NCBI GenBank assembly: GCA_037367355.1 | Contig: CM074696.1 | Span: 4,030,001 to 4,094,000 of the forward strand | Direction: 5' to 3' | DNA: 64,000 bases | Origin: Neoscytalidium dimidiatum | Lineage: Eukaryota; Ascomycota; Dothideomycetes; Botryosphaeriales; Botryosphaeriaceae | In this document: piece after piece, positions 24,258 through 35,129 of the stretch | Numbering within the stretch: the first letter of the stretch is position 1 | How the letters are laid out: each line of letters begins with the position of its first letter | The notes under the pieces: model-generated | The model's input: only the letters and a program-made list of their open reading frames with translations | Told to the model about the DNA's origin: nothing | Database searches by the model: none | Translations under genes and position numbers: made by a program

Positions 24258-24835
24258 TGACCGTTACCGACCATTCCAGAATGAACTGGGACGTATCTCG
24301 CGTTTGTTTAACCTCGAATATTTTGTGACGTGAATATAATGGTATCACGAGAGGTTATGTTGCAAACGCCGGGGATATGGAGAGATGTGCTTGGGAATAC
24401 CTTCCCAAGATTTCATCCGATGCAAGTAACGAGAAAACGAATAAAGTTTCCGACGTTTCGTCAAACGCGTGCCCCATCTGTAGGAGCGTTGGCAAGGAAT
24501 GATGTAGAATAAAGTAGGTCCGAAAACGTTACAATTGAGCTAGAAATATGTGCAATAGGAGTCACATGTCAGACTTGTATATGAAACAAGCTCTGAGACA
24601 TCAAGGCAATAATTAGCAAATGGTTAATCCGAATCGTAACGTGATGGTGAGTGGTGGGTGAGAGGACGGGCCTGTGCGCAAGTCTTGGCAGATGCGCAGC
24701 GGGCCGATAGATAGTCCGTGGCGTCGGCACAATCGCTCTCGTGAAATGCACACGGCGTAAAACTTCAACTGCGACGTGAGACGACTTACCTCCTTCGACC
24801 CGACCGCTCCTCCCGTCGAACACCAACCCGCAACC
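24258..24835. promoter_or_regulatory. RPS7 upstream region
   Basis: About 580 bp between the decayed gene and RPS7. It should hold the RPS7 promoter and leader. AT-rich to about 24600, then GC-richer towards the start codon. No site was assigned. Confidence 0.45.
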
Positions 24836-25674
24836 ATGTCGGCCGCCCTGAACAAGATCGCTCCCAACAGCCCCTCGAGGCAGAGCCCCTCTGAGATCGA
24901 GACCAGCATTGCCAATGCTCTGTACGACCTCGAGCAGAACATCCCGGACATGAAGGCCTCTCTGCGCCCTCTTCAGTTCGTGTCCGCCCGCGAGGTAAGA
25001 TGAGACCGCGCACTCCCGCGCAGAGGATCCAATGCCCGCGCATCGCGACGCACACTACGCGCACACCCGCGGATATCGTCGAGCTGTGGCCAGACAAGAA
25101 GATATCAGAAAACGAAGAGGCGGTGGGCACTGGGCGGCAACACATTGCTGACACCAGGACTCTTATAGATTGAGGTTGGCCACGGCAGGAAGGCGATTGT
25201 CATCTTCGTCCCTGTTCCCCTTCTCCAGGGCTGGCACAAGGTCCAGCAGCGGTAGGCAGCTAAACACTAATCCTGGGATTTCGTCCACGATGCTAACCAG
25301 TCTGCAGCCTGACCCGCGAGCTCGAGAAGAAGTTCTCTGACCGCCACGTCCTGATCGTTGCTTCCCGCCGCATTCTCCCCCGCCCCAAGCGCTCCAACCG
25401 CTCTCGCACCACCCAGACCCAGAAGCGTCCTCGCTCCCGCACTCTGACTGCCGTCCACGACGCCATCCTCCACGACCTCGTCTACCCAGTCGAGATTGTC
25501 GGCAAGCGCGTCCGCACCAGGGAGGACGGCTCCAAGGTTCTTAAGATCATCCTCGACGAGAAGGAGCGCGGCGGTGTCGACTACAGGCTCGACACCTACT
25601 CTGAGGTCTACAAGCGCCTCACTGGCAAGGGCGTCAACTTCGAGTTCCCTCAGACCAACGTCTCTGAGTACTAG
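24836..25674 (+). CDS. RPS7: 40S ribosomal protein S7
   Basis: Small-subunit ribosomal protein eS7. Three exons, 24836-24994, 25169-25251 and 25308-25674, 202 residues, the normal family length. The first intron (174 nt) starts GTAAGA and ends ATAG; the second (56 nt) starts GTAGGC and ends GCAG. The start [20 protein letters not shown] is the first Met in a consistent frame. Conserved segments: [78 protein letters not shown] and [18 protein letters not shown] near the C-terminus. Splicing restores SAREIEVGHG and KVQQRLTREL across the junctions. The identity is certain. Confidence 0.97.
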
Positions 25675-25964
25675 ACGATCAATGGGTTTAGGGAGTTGAT
25701 GATCTAAGCATGCTGGATGTATGGTGGAGCATCATTCTAAAAGGGCCGGTCTTCCGGAAAATAGGGTCTGGTTCGGATAGTCTGGGAGTTCACCGCAGGC
25801 CGCGCCAAGAGCCGGCTGCGCTAGGATACCAATGGTCAAAAAGTTAATGCCAGGCGGTTCAAATCCTCGATCCAACATGCACAGCTGTGACAAGCAAATA
25901 CTTTTGAATTTTGATCTCTAGTCTCTGGGGTGATTATTGGGTGCTTTTGAATCCAAATATACGC

Positions 25965-26950
25965 TCACTCACGATCTAGTTCCGGATAGTGGCGGTACAG
26001 ACCAATGGAATACTGCAAGCGCCTATCGCTGCTCAAGTACTCCTTCAGGCCCTTCTCTTCCTTAACTCCAGGATAGAATTTGTCGAAGAGCAGAGGGAAT
26101 TCCGTCTTGCGTGCCTCTAGTTCCTTTGGGAAAGCGAAGAGGAGCCTGTGAATGTCAGCCATCTCGGATGTCTCGCGCTTGGTATTTCAAGTCTTTATAA
26201 GACATGCATATTTTATGATAAGACACGGATCATGGATTTCGTATGCAATGCTGTTGCATGGTCTGCAAAACAAGCGTGATTCGCAACAGAGACGGATCAT
26301 TGGAAAGTTCAAGTGATGTTAACTTACCCGTCAACAACCTGCCACAGCGTCGTATCTGCGTACGACAGCTTATCGCCCACAAGATACTTGCCCTTTCCCA
26401 GCTCCTCGTTCCCCTTCAACGTGCGCTCGAAGTAGCCGAAGAACTTGGGGATCCTCGTCTCACGGAAGTCCTTGGAACGGGCCTTGGCTTCATCCTTCTG
26501 GTCCTCGTAGTAGAGCGAGACGGCGATGGGGTGGTGCGAGTCGTGGGTCTCGTTGCTCAGGTCGAGCGCGGTCAGCATCAGCTGGTTGGCGTGCAGGACG
26601 TCGACCTCGTCCGCGGGGGCCAAGCCCACGCGCGGGCCCAGGTACTGGATGATGTTGGGCGTCTGGTGGATCAGCAAGGGCTTGCCGTTCTTGCCGGCGC
26701 CGGGCACGTGCAGCGCGGGTGGCGCGAAAACCGGCGGGTTGCCATCCAGATCCGAGCTGCCCGTCTCGCTGCATACGGCGAGAACGGCGTTGTAGCCTTC
26801 TTCGCCCTTCTCGTTGGCCGGGTCCGTGTAGGTCGCTCCGCCGGCTTCGAGGACCAGTCGGACGTATTCGCCGCGGCCGGGGATGCCTGGGTGGTACAGG
26901 AGCTCGTAGGTGGGCTGGGTGCGCTGGCGCTTGGCCTCGGGGGCGGACAT
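25965..26950 (-). CDS. Glutathione S-transferase-like protein
   Basis: Predicted cytosolic glutathione transferase. Two exons, 26950-26328 and 26145-25965, 267 residues; a 182-nt intron with GTAAGT and ACAG ends restores WQVVDGLLFAFPKELEARK. The start MSAPEAKRQRTQPTYELLYH lies just before the N-terminal thioredoxin-like domain (ELLYHPGIPGRGEYVRLVLE). NGKPLLIHQTPNIIQYLGPR is the glutathione-binding loop and helix region. The C-terminal helical domain includes LVGDKLSYADTTLWQVVDG, a conserved GST motif. The frame is open further upstream to 27166, but that extension is His/Thr/Ser-rich leader. It resembles sigma-like fungal GSTs; the class and substrate are not determinable here. Confidence 0.88.
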
Positions 26951-27820
26951 TGTCGAGGTGGGTCGCGCGTGTGAGCTTGTATGAGTGTGTGTGGTGAGAG
27001 GGTACACGCGAGGGCTAGTGTGGGTTGAGCGTGTACTTGGACTGAGGTTGACAGACCCGTGGACGTGAGAGAGTCTTGAGGAGGCACCGAAGAGGCGTCT
27101 GATAGGCGTTGGGAGAGCAATTGGCCTTGTGAGCATGTACGGCGGAGTCGAACGGTAGTATGTCACGGAGGGGAGGATCGCCCTCTACTTAAGAGCGAAT
27201 GGCAGCGGCGGGGACAGGTAATGTGGGGAAGCAGAGTTATATTTACATGAAGTGACGTCAAACATGAGGTTGAGACAAATACTGCGTTCTGTCCGAAGTG
27301 GGACATGACGGATGGTACACTCGCACTGTGGGCGGGGAGCTGCACTAAGAGCAGGAGCTGGAGCTGGAGCAGGAGCTGGAGCTGGAGCTGGAGCTGGAGC
27401 TGGAGCAGGAGCTGGAGTTGTCGCCTTCTGCCTTCTCCCTGCTGCTGCTGCGCTGACTGAGCCCGGGCGCGGCCTGTAGGGCTTACACGCAGACCCAGAG
27501 ACTGCAGCCTGTGGCCCCGCACCGGTGACAGCTCAGCTGCTGCTGGCCTCGCAGGACGAGCGTCGAAAAGAATTAAGAACGGCTTGAGTGCTCTGGATGA
27601 TCCGCCGGGGGGGCTGACTCGTGTCGCCTGTGATTGACAGTCTTAGCGCTCCCACGAACGGGTCGCGCGCGTCGTTTCACCTAACCTTTGGGAAATTCAA
27701 TTAAGCTTGCCAACTTAGCATCTCCCGACCCAACGCGCCCGTCTGCTGCTCGTCCGACCCTCAGACCCTTTCTCTCGCTTACCTGCCGTCGTGAGTGCCA
27801 GTTTGCACTGCCACGCCAAC
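26951..27820. promoter_or_regulatory. Divergent intergenic region, GST / CCCH protein
   Basis: 870 bp between outward-facing starts. It contains the hexanucleotide array at 27349-27420. The rest shows no gene. Minus-strand frames here are Leu/Gln low complexity produced by the array. Confidence 0.5.
27349..27420 (+). repeat. Hexanucleotide tandem repeat (GAGCTG)12
   Basis: Twelve consecutive 6-bp units over 72 bp. Eight are GAGCTG, three are GAGCAG and the last is GAGTTG. It sits in a promoter region, about 400 bp from both flanking start codons. Such an array is expected to vary in copy number between strains. Confidence 0.95.
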
Positions 27821-29602
27821 ATGAACGGCTACGAGACTATGCTGCCCGCCCTAGAGCAGAAGCTCGAATCTTTTCGACGCTCCGACCAAGAGCGTGATGC
27901 TCTCTTACAGGTACTCTTCTGCGCCGCACCAGAAGCGCCTCGCGGCGTAGCAGCATCGCCCTTCGACCAGCCCCGGCTTATCACCTCACCACGGCTCGCC
28001 GAGTCCTCGAACATTGCTGACGGGCCCTCAGGAAATCCTACGCCAATATGAGCAACTTAAAATGGCATTCAACGAGAAGTGCGGCGACTTCGACAACGAG
28101 GTCCAGGCCAGGAGACATTGGCAGCAGCAGTACACCGAGACTAGCCGCGCCCTTTTTATGACCCGCCAGCAAGCAGACAACTCGCCTTTCGTCCTAGCTT
28201 TAATCGACGGTGACGGTGCCATATTCACCGAGGCTCTATTGCGCGCTGGCGCCGAAGGCGGTTCCGATGCCGCCCACAAGCTCCAGAGTGAGATAAGAAA
28301 CCACATATCGGATGTTTATGAGGGTGTCGCCGGCAGCTGGTCCATCATGGTGTATATATACGCCAACCTGGAGGGTTTAAGCAGGAAGTTAGCCTCAGTA
28401 GGCATCCTGAAATCCCCCCAGGACCTGTGTACCTTTGCTCGTGCCTTTACTTTGCACCAGCCGCTATTCAACTTCATTGACGTCGGCACTGGCAAGGAGA
28501 GGGCCGACCACAAAATTAAGGGTATGTCCCAGCGAGCTGAGCTCTCCTTTGGTGATCTGGCCGGCGTGTTGCACAGCGTGATGGCCCTTGAGCGGGTCAA
28601 GCGGAACCCCACCTCACCTAAGCCTCGAGTGGTACTGACTGAACACTAGAAATGATGCGTGTCTTCATCTCGAACCTTCAATGCAAGCACATTATTTTCG
28701 GCGGATGCCACGATAATGGTTATCTTCCTAATCTCGAGTATGCAATCATCCGCACAGCTAGCAGATGCAAGACTGTTGACTGGGTCGCAGCACTTACAAG
28801 CATGATCGATCTATTTCCAACCGTATTTCGCTGCTTGAGACTACTCCTGCAACAGCTGGTTTTATGGCGCTTAAGTTCAGAACCGTGAACTTTCCCTCGG
28901 TTTTCAGGCCAGACGAGCTTCCAGAGTACCGCCCTGCGCCGCCCCAACCTGTGCAGCAACCTGCGCCCGTCAAGACCGTTTCTCCCGTGCAGACTGTCGT
29001 CTCTCCACAATCAGCCACATCCCCATCTAGTAATGGACACCGTAGTGCAACCCCCACCGCTATGTCGTCTTCATGGGCTACCGTCGGAAAGACTGGAATG
29101 ACTAGCAAGAGCATTTCCATCGCACCACTCAAACAGAAGGAGCGCAAGTTTGTTCTACTTAACGCTTATGATCAGCGTATTGATGAGAAGCTTGCAAAAG
29201 TTGAGCGAGGTGCTCTCGAGCGTTTCCACGCCAAGATCGCAAAGCAGAAGATGTGCAACGAATATCACTTGAAAGGCTCCTGCACCTTAGGGTCCGGCTG
29301 CCCGTACGGCCACGGCGACAAACTCAGCCCTGTGGACCGCCTTGCTCTGCAGCACAAAGCGAGAAATATTCCATGTTCATTCCTAAGCGATTGTCGTGAG
29401 AACAATTGTTATTATGGGCACAATTGCCCTTACGATGAATGCTCCCGCGGTGACAGCTGTTACTTCTCCATGACGCATGATATGGATCGGGTAAGACATT
29501 CTTGTCCTTGCAGTGAAATCGTTAGGACGACCACACTGATTGAGGAAATAGACACCGAAGATGAAGATGTTCGAAGACGGCACTATTGAAATCCTCAATT
29601 AG
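27821..29602 (+). CDS. Tandem CCCH zinc-finger protein
   Basis: Putative RNA-binding protein. Five exons: 27821-27910, 28032-28521, 28650-28737, 28791-29490 and 29552-29602, 472 residues; introns of 121, 128, 53 and 61 nt. The N-terminal part is helical and coiled-coil-like (ALEQKLESFRRSDQERDALL, then QYEQLKMAFNEKCGDFDNEV). A conserved fungal domain follows, with FVLALIDGDGAIFTEALL and later HIIFGGCHDNGYLPNL; I believe it is a DUF of the 792x series, from memory. A Ser/Thr/Pro linker leads to Cys-rich fingers: C-X8-C-X5-C-X3-H in MCNEYHLKGSCTLGSGCPYG followed by H, a second Cx5Cx4Cx3H-like unit, then further Cys/His. The last exon ends MFEDGTIEILN, matching the short terminal tail common in relatives. 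Exons 3 and 5 are placed from splice signals and frame. Confidence 0.85.
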
Positions 29603-30897
29603 GCTCAGAGACAGGAATTAAAGTGCATCCTGTCTAAATTTTTTCTTATAATCAATATGGCTACCAATCACAGATTGACAGATGGACAGGCCTGATATGC
29701 AGGCATTACGTCGAGGACATCACCCTTGATGGTTCATTGGCCCGCTACAAAAGCGTAACACCGAAGTGTCACATAATGACCCCTTTCCTCTTTTCCTTTC
29801 AGGCCCGCTGGAGGTTACATCTTCTACCGGCGGCAAGGTTCGATTAAATTCTCATAGAAGAATAACTTAACAAAATATTTGACAGCTTTAGTGATTAAGG
29901 AGGGCTTCGAATGAACCTCAGAGAAGGAGTTTTGGAGGTGAGAGTCAGTTTCCTTCTGATGAGTCAGTGTCACACGTAGGTTGTGTGGAGATAGCGCCAA
30001 AAGGTTTGAATTAAGCAGAAGATTTTAATAAAGTGTGATTGACACCGTGGTTTCCTTCCTCATCCCCCTAGGGATATAAGACAACAGAAACCGGTTCAAC
30101 ACCTGAATTGTACTTCGCATGAATCATGCAATTCGCCTCACAACCGGCTGCGTTGCCTAGTCAATGAACGTCCTGGCCTAAATCCTTGGAGAAAACCTAC
30201 CACGAAAACTGTTTTCCGAAACTTGACGACGTTTACGATAAGATGAAAGTACGAAAAGAGTTGCTAATGACATGTCCGGATTGACAACGTCACTATCCCT
30301 CGGGCACCGGAATGCTTTTTCCTCTATGCGGTCATTCGTATTTCTCTGCCAACTGTGCTTACTTGTTGATCTCCGACAAATGGACATAGCCTTAGTCCTT
30401 CGCAAAATTGAATACCGAGGCTTTCGTTCCAGGTCGTCGGCAAGTTGGAGATGTACTGTCGCACGCGCAGACCGGCTCATTGCTCTGCTTGTGGGCTCAG
30501 TCGTCAAATCCTGTCAGCTAAGTAGCAAAGTAGAGTATACGGAGTCGTTAGCAAAGGCTTCTGTGGAATACTTTGGAATTAATGTGTGATCGGGAGATCA
30601 GGGACATACATGGCCTGTAGCATGGAAGACAGGCGGAGCCATTTGTGGTGGTCCCCCAAACTGGAATTGCCTGATTAGGCAACTGCTGAAAAACGCTTTC
30701 AGCAACCTACGCCAATCTTTTCAGTTCCCGCTGTCCGCACGGCAACGCCTACCTCAATCTAAACTAGCTCAGCTCCGTTACATGGACGTGGTTTCCTAGC
30801 AGACGTCACATTTGATTCTTGATTCCGGTTTACCACAGAACGGAAGTATTGCTTTGCACCTGATCTCGCCGATTGACACAAGCTTCAACTCTCTACT
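29603..30897. other. Intergenic, AT-richer
   Basis: 1.3 kb between the CCCH gene and the disrupted CorA-like gene. It should hold the 3' end of the CCCH transcript. Frames are short and lack motifs. I see nothing else. Confidence 0.5.
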
Positions 30898-31968
30898 CTA
30901 CTTGACCTTCTCATGCAATGGCAGCACTGTCTTCCTCTTCATCCTTCTCTCTAACACTGCCATCACCGTTCCGACCATCTTCTCGAAGAACAACCATACT
31001 GCCAGGATTCCCGAAATCGACGGCGCAAGCACCCAAAACACCCAGAAAAGACCCCCGCCCGCCGCAAACCGCCCGGACATGGAGAATATACCCGCAACCA
31101 CCGAGAACGGCACCAGCACAATCGCCAGCGCCGTCAGGCGGCCAACGCTACGCGCCTACTCGTTGGCCAGCAGGGAGACGGAGGCGCGCTGCTCGTAGGT
31201 CGCGAGCGTGTGGCTGAAGCGCTCGTGCAGCGCGACGGCGCGCGCGCGCAGCGCCTGCCAGTCCCTCGTCTTCCGCGAGCTGGTGTGGGACGCGTTCTCC
31301 GGGGCGGGATGGGAGATGCCCAGCGTGCGCGCGGCGTCGTCTATGTCCTTGATTCGGTTCATGACCGTCATCATGCGGTAGGCCAGCGCGTGGAAGTACT
31401 CGCGCTGCCAGTTGCGCTCCCAGGCCGAGTACCAGCTGCCAGGCGAGGCGTAGCGCGCTTTGCTGAAGCTGATCTTCTCCCAGAGGTAATAGTCGTCGAG
31501 TTCTTCGGCGCGGATCACGCCTTGCCAGGCTGAGAGGAGGAGGTTGCGGATGGCTGTTGCGGCGGTCAGGGAGTTGGAGGTGATGTGGTGAGGATGGTGG
31601 GTGTAAGCGAAGATGAGATTGTCAAAGAGGTAGATGCTGAGCGGTCTGCCCGAGGTCCGCTGCCATTTCTGCGGATCGTGAGAGATTTCGTTGACGGATA
31701 GTCTGGTTGGCAGCGGGGGCGACCATCGTTCAAATCGGAGGGTCTGAGTGTGAGGTTGTAGGCCGGATCGTTCGACAGAGGTTCGGCGTGCGCGGAGTGA
31801 ATGACGTGACTGAGAACTGGATCCACGAGAAGTGCTACTTGAGTATAAGCATCCGCCTTCTCGGATTGTCGAATTTGATATCGTTACCTGTCCAAGGCCC
31901 GTCTGAACTAACCGTGGATTAGAAGGATATAAGATGAGCGCTCGGATGGATGTTTCTGTTTGGGTCAA
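30898..31968 (-). pseudogene. CorA-like membrane protein gene, disrupted
   Basis: Resembles the fungal CorA-like (MIT superfamily) membrane proteins. The frame ending at 31156 reads YEQRASVSLLANE and then TAG (31158-31156). The same frame continues with ARSVGRLTALAIVLVPFSVV, a first membrane helix, a second helix GGGLFWVFWVLAPSISGILA, and the end at 30898. Upstream, coding sense switches frame near 31740: DPVLSHVIHSAHAEPLSNDP in one frame, RFERWSPPLPTRL in the next. So there is at least one nonsense codon and one probable frameshift. The canonical Gly-Met-Asn motif of CorA is not present; FSM lies where it would be expected. No GT-AG intron of normal size removes the TAG. The N-terminus cannot be fixed. 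Alternatives are an assembly error or a recent pseudogene. Confidence 0.7.
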
Positions 31969-33255
31969 GAAATTGCATCTTGCGGTCCAGGATAGCTCCT
32001 TTGCCTATATAAACACCGAAAGCTTGGTCGAGCGCGGCGTCTACTTCATGTAACTGGAAGGTCTTCGTCCGCCAGCACTGCGTTGTGTCATGGGCTAGAC
32101 AGTCTTCGTCTACAATGTCATCCACATAAGGCCCGGCAGCATGCACTGGAAAAATTACAGGTGGTACGCCAACATAGGCCCCAACTATGTTCACAAAACG
32201 CCGATCGAGGCTTTCCAGGCGATGCGACGTCGAGTTACCAGTCCCGGAATGAGGCCTTTGCAGCAAGGTGCGCAGATCATCAGCGCTGTTTGTTTTCGCA
32301 ACCCTCGTCGTTTCTGCCGCGAGAAAGTCTATGATAGCAACAGAACCCTCCTCGCCTCCTACTGGATCCTTTGCCTAGGGATGAAGGAAGGTCGAAGAGA
32401 GTACCACTTGTTTCGTGTCCAGCGCGAGCCTCGCATACGCTTGCTCAGGCATGAGATTTTGAGGCAATGCTACAATCTCGTCAGACGTATGCATTGTTTT
32501 GGGGGTAGAAGGTTGAAACAAACGAGTAGTGTAATTCATCCCGACTATATTACTTTCAGACGCGTTGCCGTGTAAGCCATTAGTTGGAGGAGCGCTGACT
32601 TTGTGGGACGTTCAGCAGGTTTCCAACAAGCTTTAGTACACCGCGGGTCTTCCCGCGGCGCGAAAAGCCTCAGATTTGTGCCTTGTTCACCGGACTACTT
32701 ATACATGTCCAGGCCACAGCGCCGTACTTGTGGTGGCTTGTTGTGGCTTGAACGCTAATTAGACGGCTCGTGTAACCAGCCCATTACCTCGCATAGCCAA
32801 GCTCATATTGAAATGTCACCTGGTAGCCTTTCGAGTGTTTACAAGACAAGCTCTGAAATTCCACAGGAAATCACTCACAGCTTCTCGACCTTTCAGATTG
32901 ACCCTGAAAATCTCTTCTCGCGTCTATGCACAGCCACAATCTTTCCTCCGCGTAGTGACCGCGCGATGGACATAATTAACCATTTGGACTTTATATTTAC
33001 CAAGGTCTGGATAGATCAAGGGTGTCATCGAAGAACGGCAACGAGACTGCATAATGAATGCACTAATTTCGCGAAAAGATTTTCAAGTGCACTGCGGCCG
33101 TTGTTATTTCGTTTTTGTAAGCTCTCCACCCGAGCTGCTGCTCGGAGCTTTCGCACCATCCCGGATCCCGAGCTCACCTGGCACGGGCCGCCGCGACCAC
33201 TCTGTGCACCACCCACCCTAGCTCCCTTCACCACCATTACACATTCCACTCTCAC
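31969..33255. other. Intergenic, possible decayed 5' part of CorA-like gene
   Basis: 1.3 kb. On the minus strand from about 32270 to 31969, frames contain coding-like pieces with frequent stops, which may be the degenerate N-terminal part of the CorA-like gene. From 32.6 kb onward lies the leader of the TMEM256-like gene. No intact gene is seen. Confidence 0.4.
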
Positions 33256-33915
33256 ATGTCTACGTCGTATCAGATCCGTCCACCAGCCATTGACCCATCC
33301 GCTTCCGACCCTTCCGCCACTGAAGAATCCCCCCTCCTCCCCCGCACCTCCAACGACCAAGCCTTCATTAAGACTACCATGCCCGGCATCTTCTGGACCA
33401 TCGGCTCGCTCTACGGCGCCGCGAGCGTCGCAATCGGCGCATTCGGCGCCCACGGCCTCAAGAAGCACATCGCCGACCCGCAACGCATCGCCAACTGGAA
33501 CACTGCCGCGCATTACCAGGTACAAACCTCCCCGACTATCCATTCATCTTTGCCCCGCATCACATCATCCCAAGTCGCCTATGCCAGAAAAGAAGAAGAA
33601 GAAGAAAAAAAAAAAAAAGGAAGACAAAGCATACGCTGACGATGGGGATTCTTCTCCCTTTTATTCCTAAAGCTCATCCACTCCGGCGTCATCCTCCTCG
33701 CCTCCGTCGCCGCGCCGCAGAACACGCTGGCCATGACGCTGCTCACAGCCGGCGTGACCATGTTCTCCGGCTCCATCTACCTGCTCGTCCTCGACCCGGC
33801 GCGCTTCAAGGCCCTCGGCCCCGTCACGCCCTTGGGCGGCCTATGCATGATCGGAGGCTGGGCGGCGCTGGCGTTCGGGAGGGGCCGCGTGCCCGTCCCG
33901 CCGCCGAGGGCGTAA
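33256..33915 (+). CDS. TMEM256/DUF423 family membrane protein
   Basis: A small multi-pass membrane protein of the DUF423/TMEM256 family; the molecular function is unknown. Two exons, 33256-33519 and 33673-33915, 168 residues; a 153-nt intron starts GTACAA, ends AAAG and contains an (AGA)n/poly-A tract around 33585-33617. The first about 45 residues are polar, and a second Met (MPGIFWTIGSLYGAASVAIG) marks the usual family start, so either Met is possible. Conserved features: ASVAIGAFGAHGLKKHI, NWNTAAHYQLIHSGVILLAS across the splice, TMFSGSIYLLVLD and the final LGGLCMIGGWAALAF helix. Four hydrophobic segments are expected and can be seen. Confidence 0.88.
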
Positions 33916-35129
33916 AGGAAAATAATGTGGATGGGAGAGGGTGAGAACCGTTAAGAAAAAGGATTTCACGGCGTTGGTTGGAAAGGAAGGATGTTCTGAG
34001 AGAAGGTCTGAGGGATCGATGTCTCTGGTGACAGCGTTAGTCTCAGGGATTAATTGTGTCCGTGTTCGGCGGTGCGTTGAGATGCGGACTTGGAGGAGTG
34101 TATCTGAAATTACACATCTGGGTTGGGAATTTTTGGAGCGGAGGGTAATGTTTGCGCAGGAGAAAGATCCAAACGTTATTGATACTGGCTTGCTGGTTAG
34201 TGAGATATGATGTTGCAAGGAACAGCTCCGCTGCGCGGAACTTCCTTACTTGATATAGGCCTAGACGAACTCGAAAAGAACCACGGTGAACATTCATCTC
34301 CACTCTACCTGTAAAGAATAGACAGGCTGTACGATAGTCACCCCACACATATCAAAATCTCCACTCGGATGAAAGTAATCGTGATGAACCTTAGAATAAG
34401 TGTCCTATAGTCTCTTGCTGTGCTTCGATGATCCTTTTTCTATAACTACAAGAAAAACCAGCCTACTTAAGAGGGGGGACAGCGAAATCGGGTAGACGTA
34501 CCAAAGGAAAAGGGGCTGTTGATGAGACTACGAGACAAAATAGAAACTACTTAGACTTCCTCCTTGTAGCAGGTGGAGAAGTATACCAATGCTCCCAGCG
34601 CTCCATTGATGTGTCCCGTTGCTCCAGTAGTTTGGTGCTTCCATGCGTCCATCCCATGTGCTCCCTTGGCACGACGCAACCTGCTAAAACTCCAAAACAC
34701 TCAAAGAAACTCCTATGTTCCGGCCGTGAGAGTGAGTTCGGGGGTATTTCGTTATCAAAGGAGAAAAGGTGAAGGCGCAAGCCAATGCTTGCCAAGAGAG
34801 ACCCACTCATTGAAGTCCCAATATCAGTGCTAATGGAAGATGCCGATGTGCTGAGTACTGTAAAGAAACCGCTGATGCAATTCTGAAAGATGACCTCGGA
34901 CTGTCCATAGGAATGTCCGTAACCACAAACTCCCAGTCCCTTCTAGGCCGCTGTGACCATTTGAGTTGACTGCTCCTGATACCATATGCATAAGTCGAAT
35001 ATGGATGCCCGCAATAAGGAAACGTTTTGGAATGTCTTGGCGACTCCCGTGGTCGGAAGTTGGGTGCCTGTACAGCACAAATGATGTGAATGAAAAAGAC
35101 AGTGATAGAAAAGGGAGGAGACATGAGGA
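33916..35129. other. Convergent intergenic region
   Basis: 1.2 kb between the 3' ends of the TMEM256-like and GRR1-like genes. AT-richer, with only short motif-free frames. It contains both 3' untranslated regions. Confidence 0.5.

Noticed and set aside
25850..25870. GGTTCAAATCC resembling a tRNA B box
   Set aside because: The flanking bases do not form a T-arm stem, and no A box or acceptor stem fits upstream.
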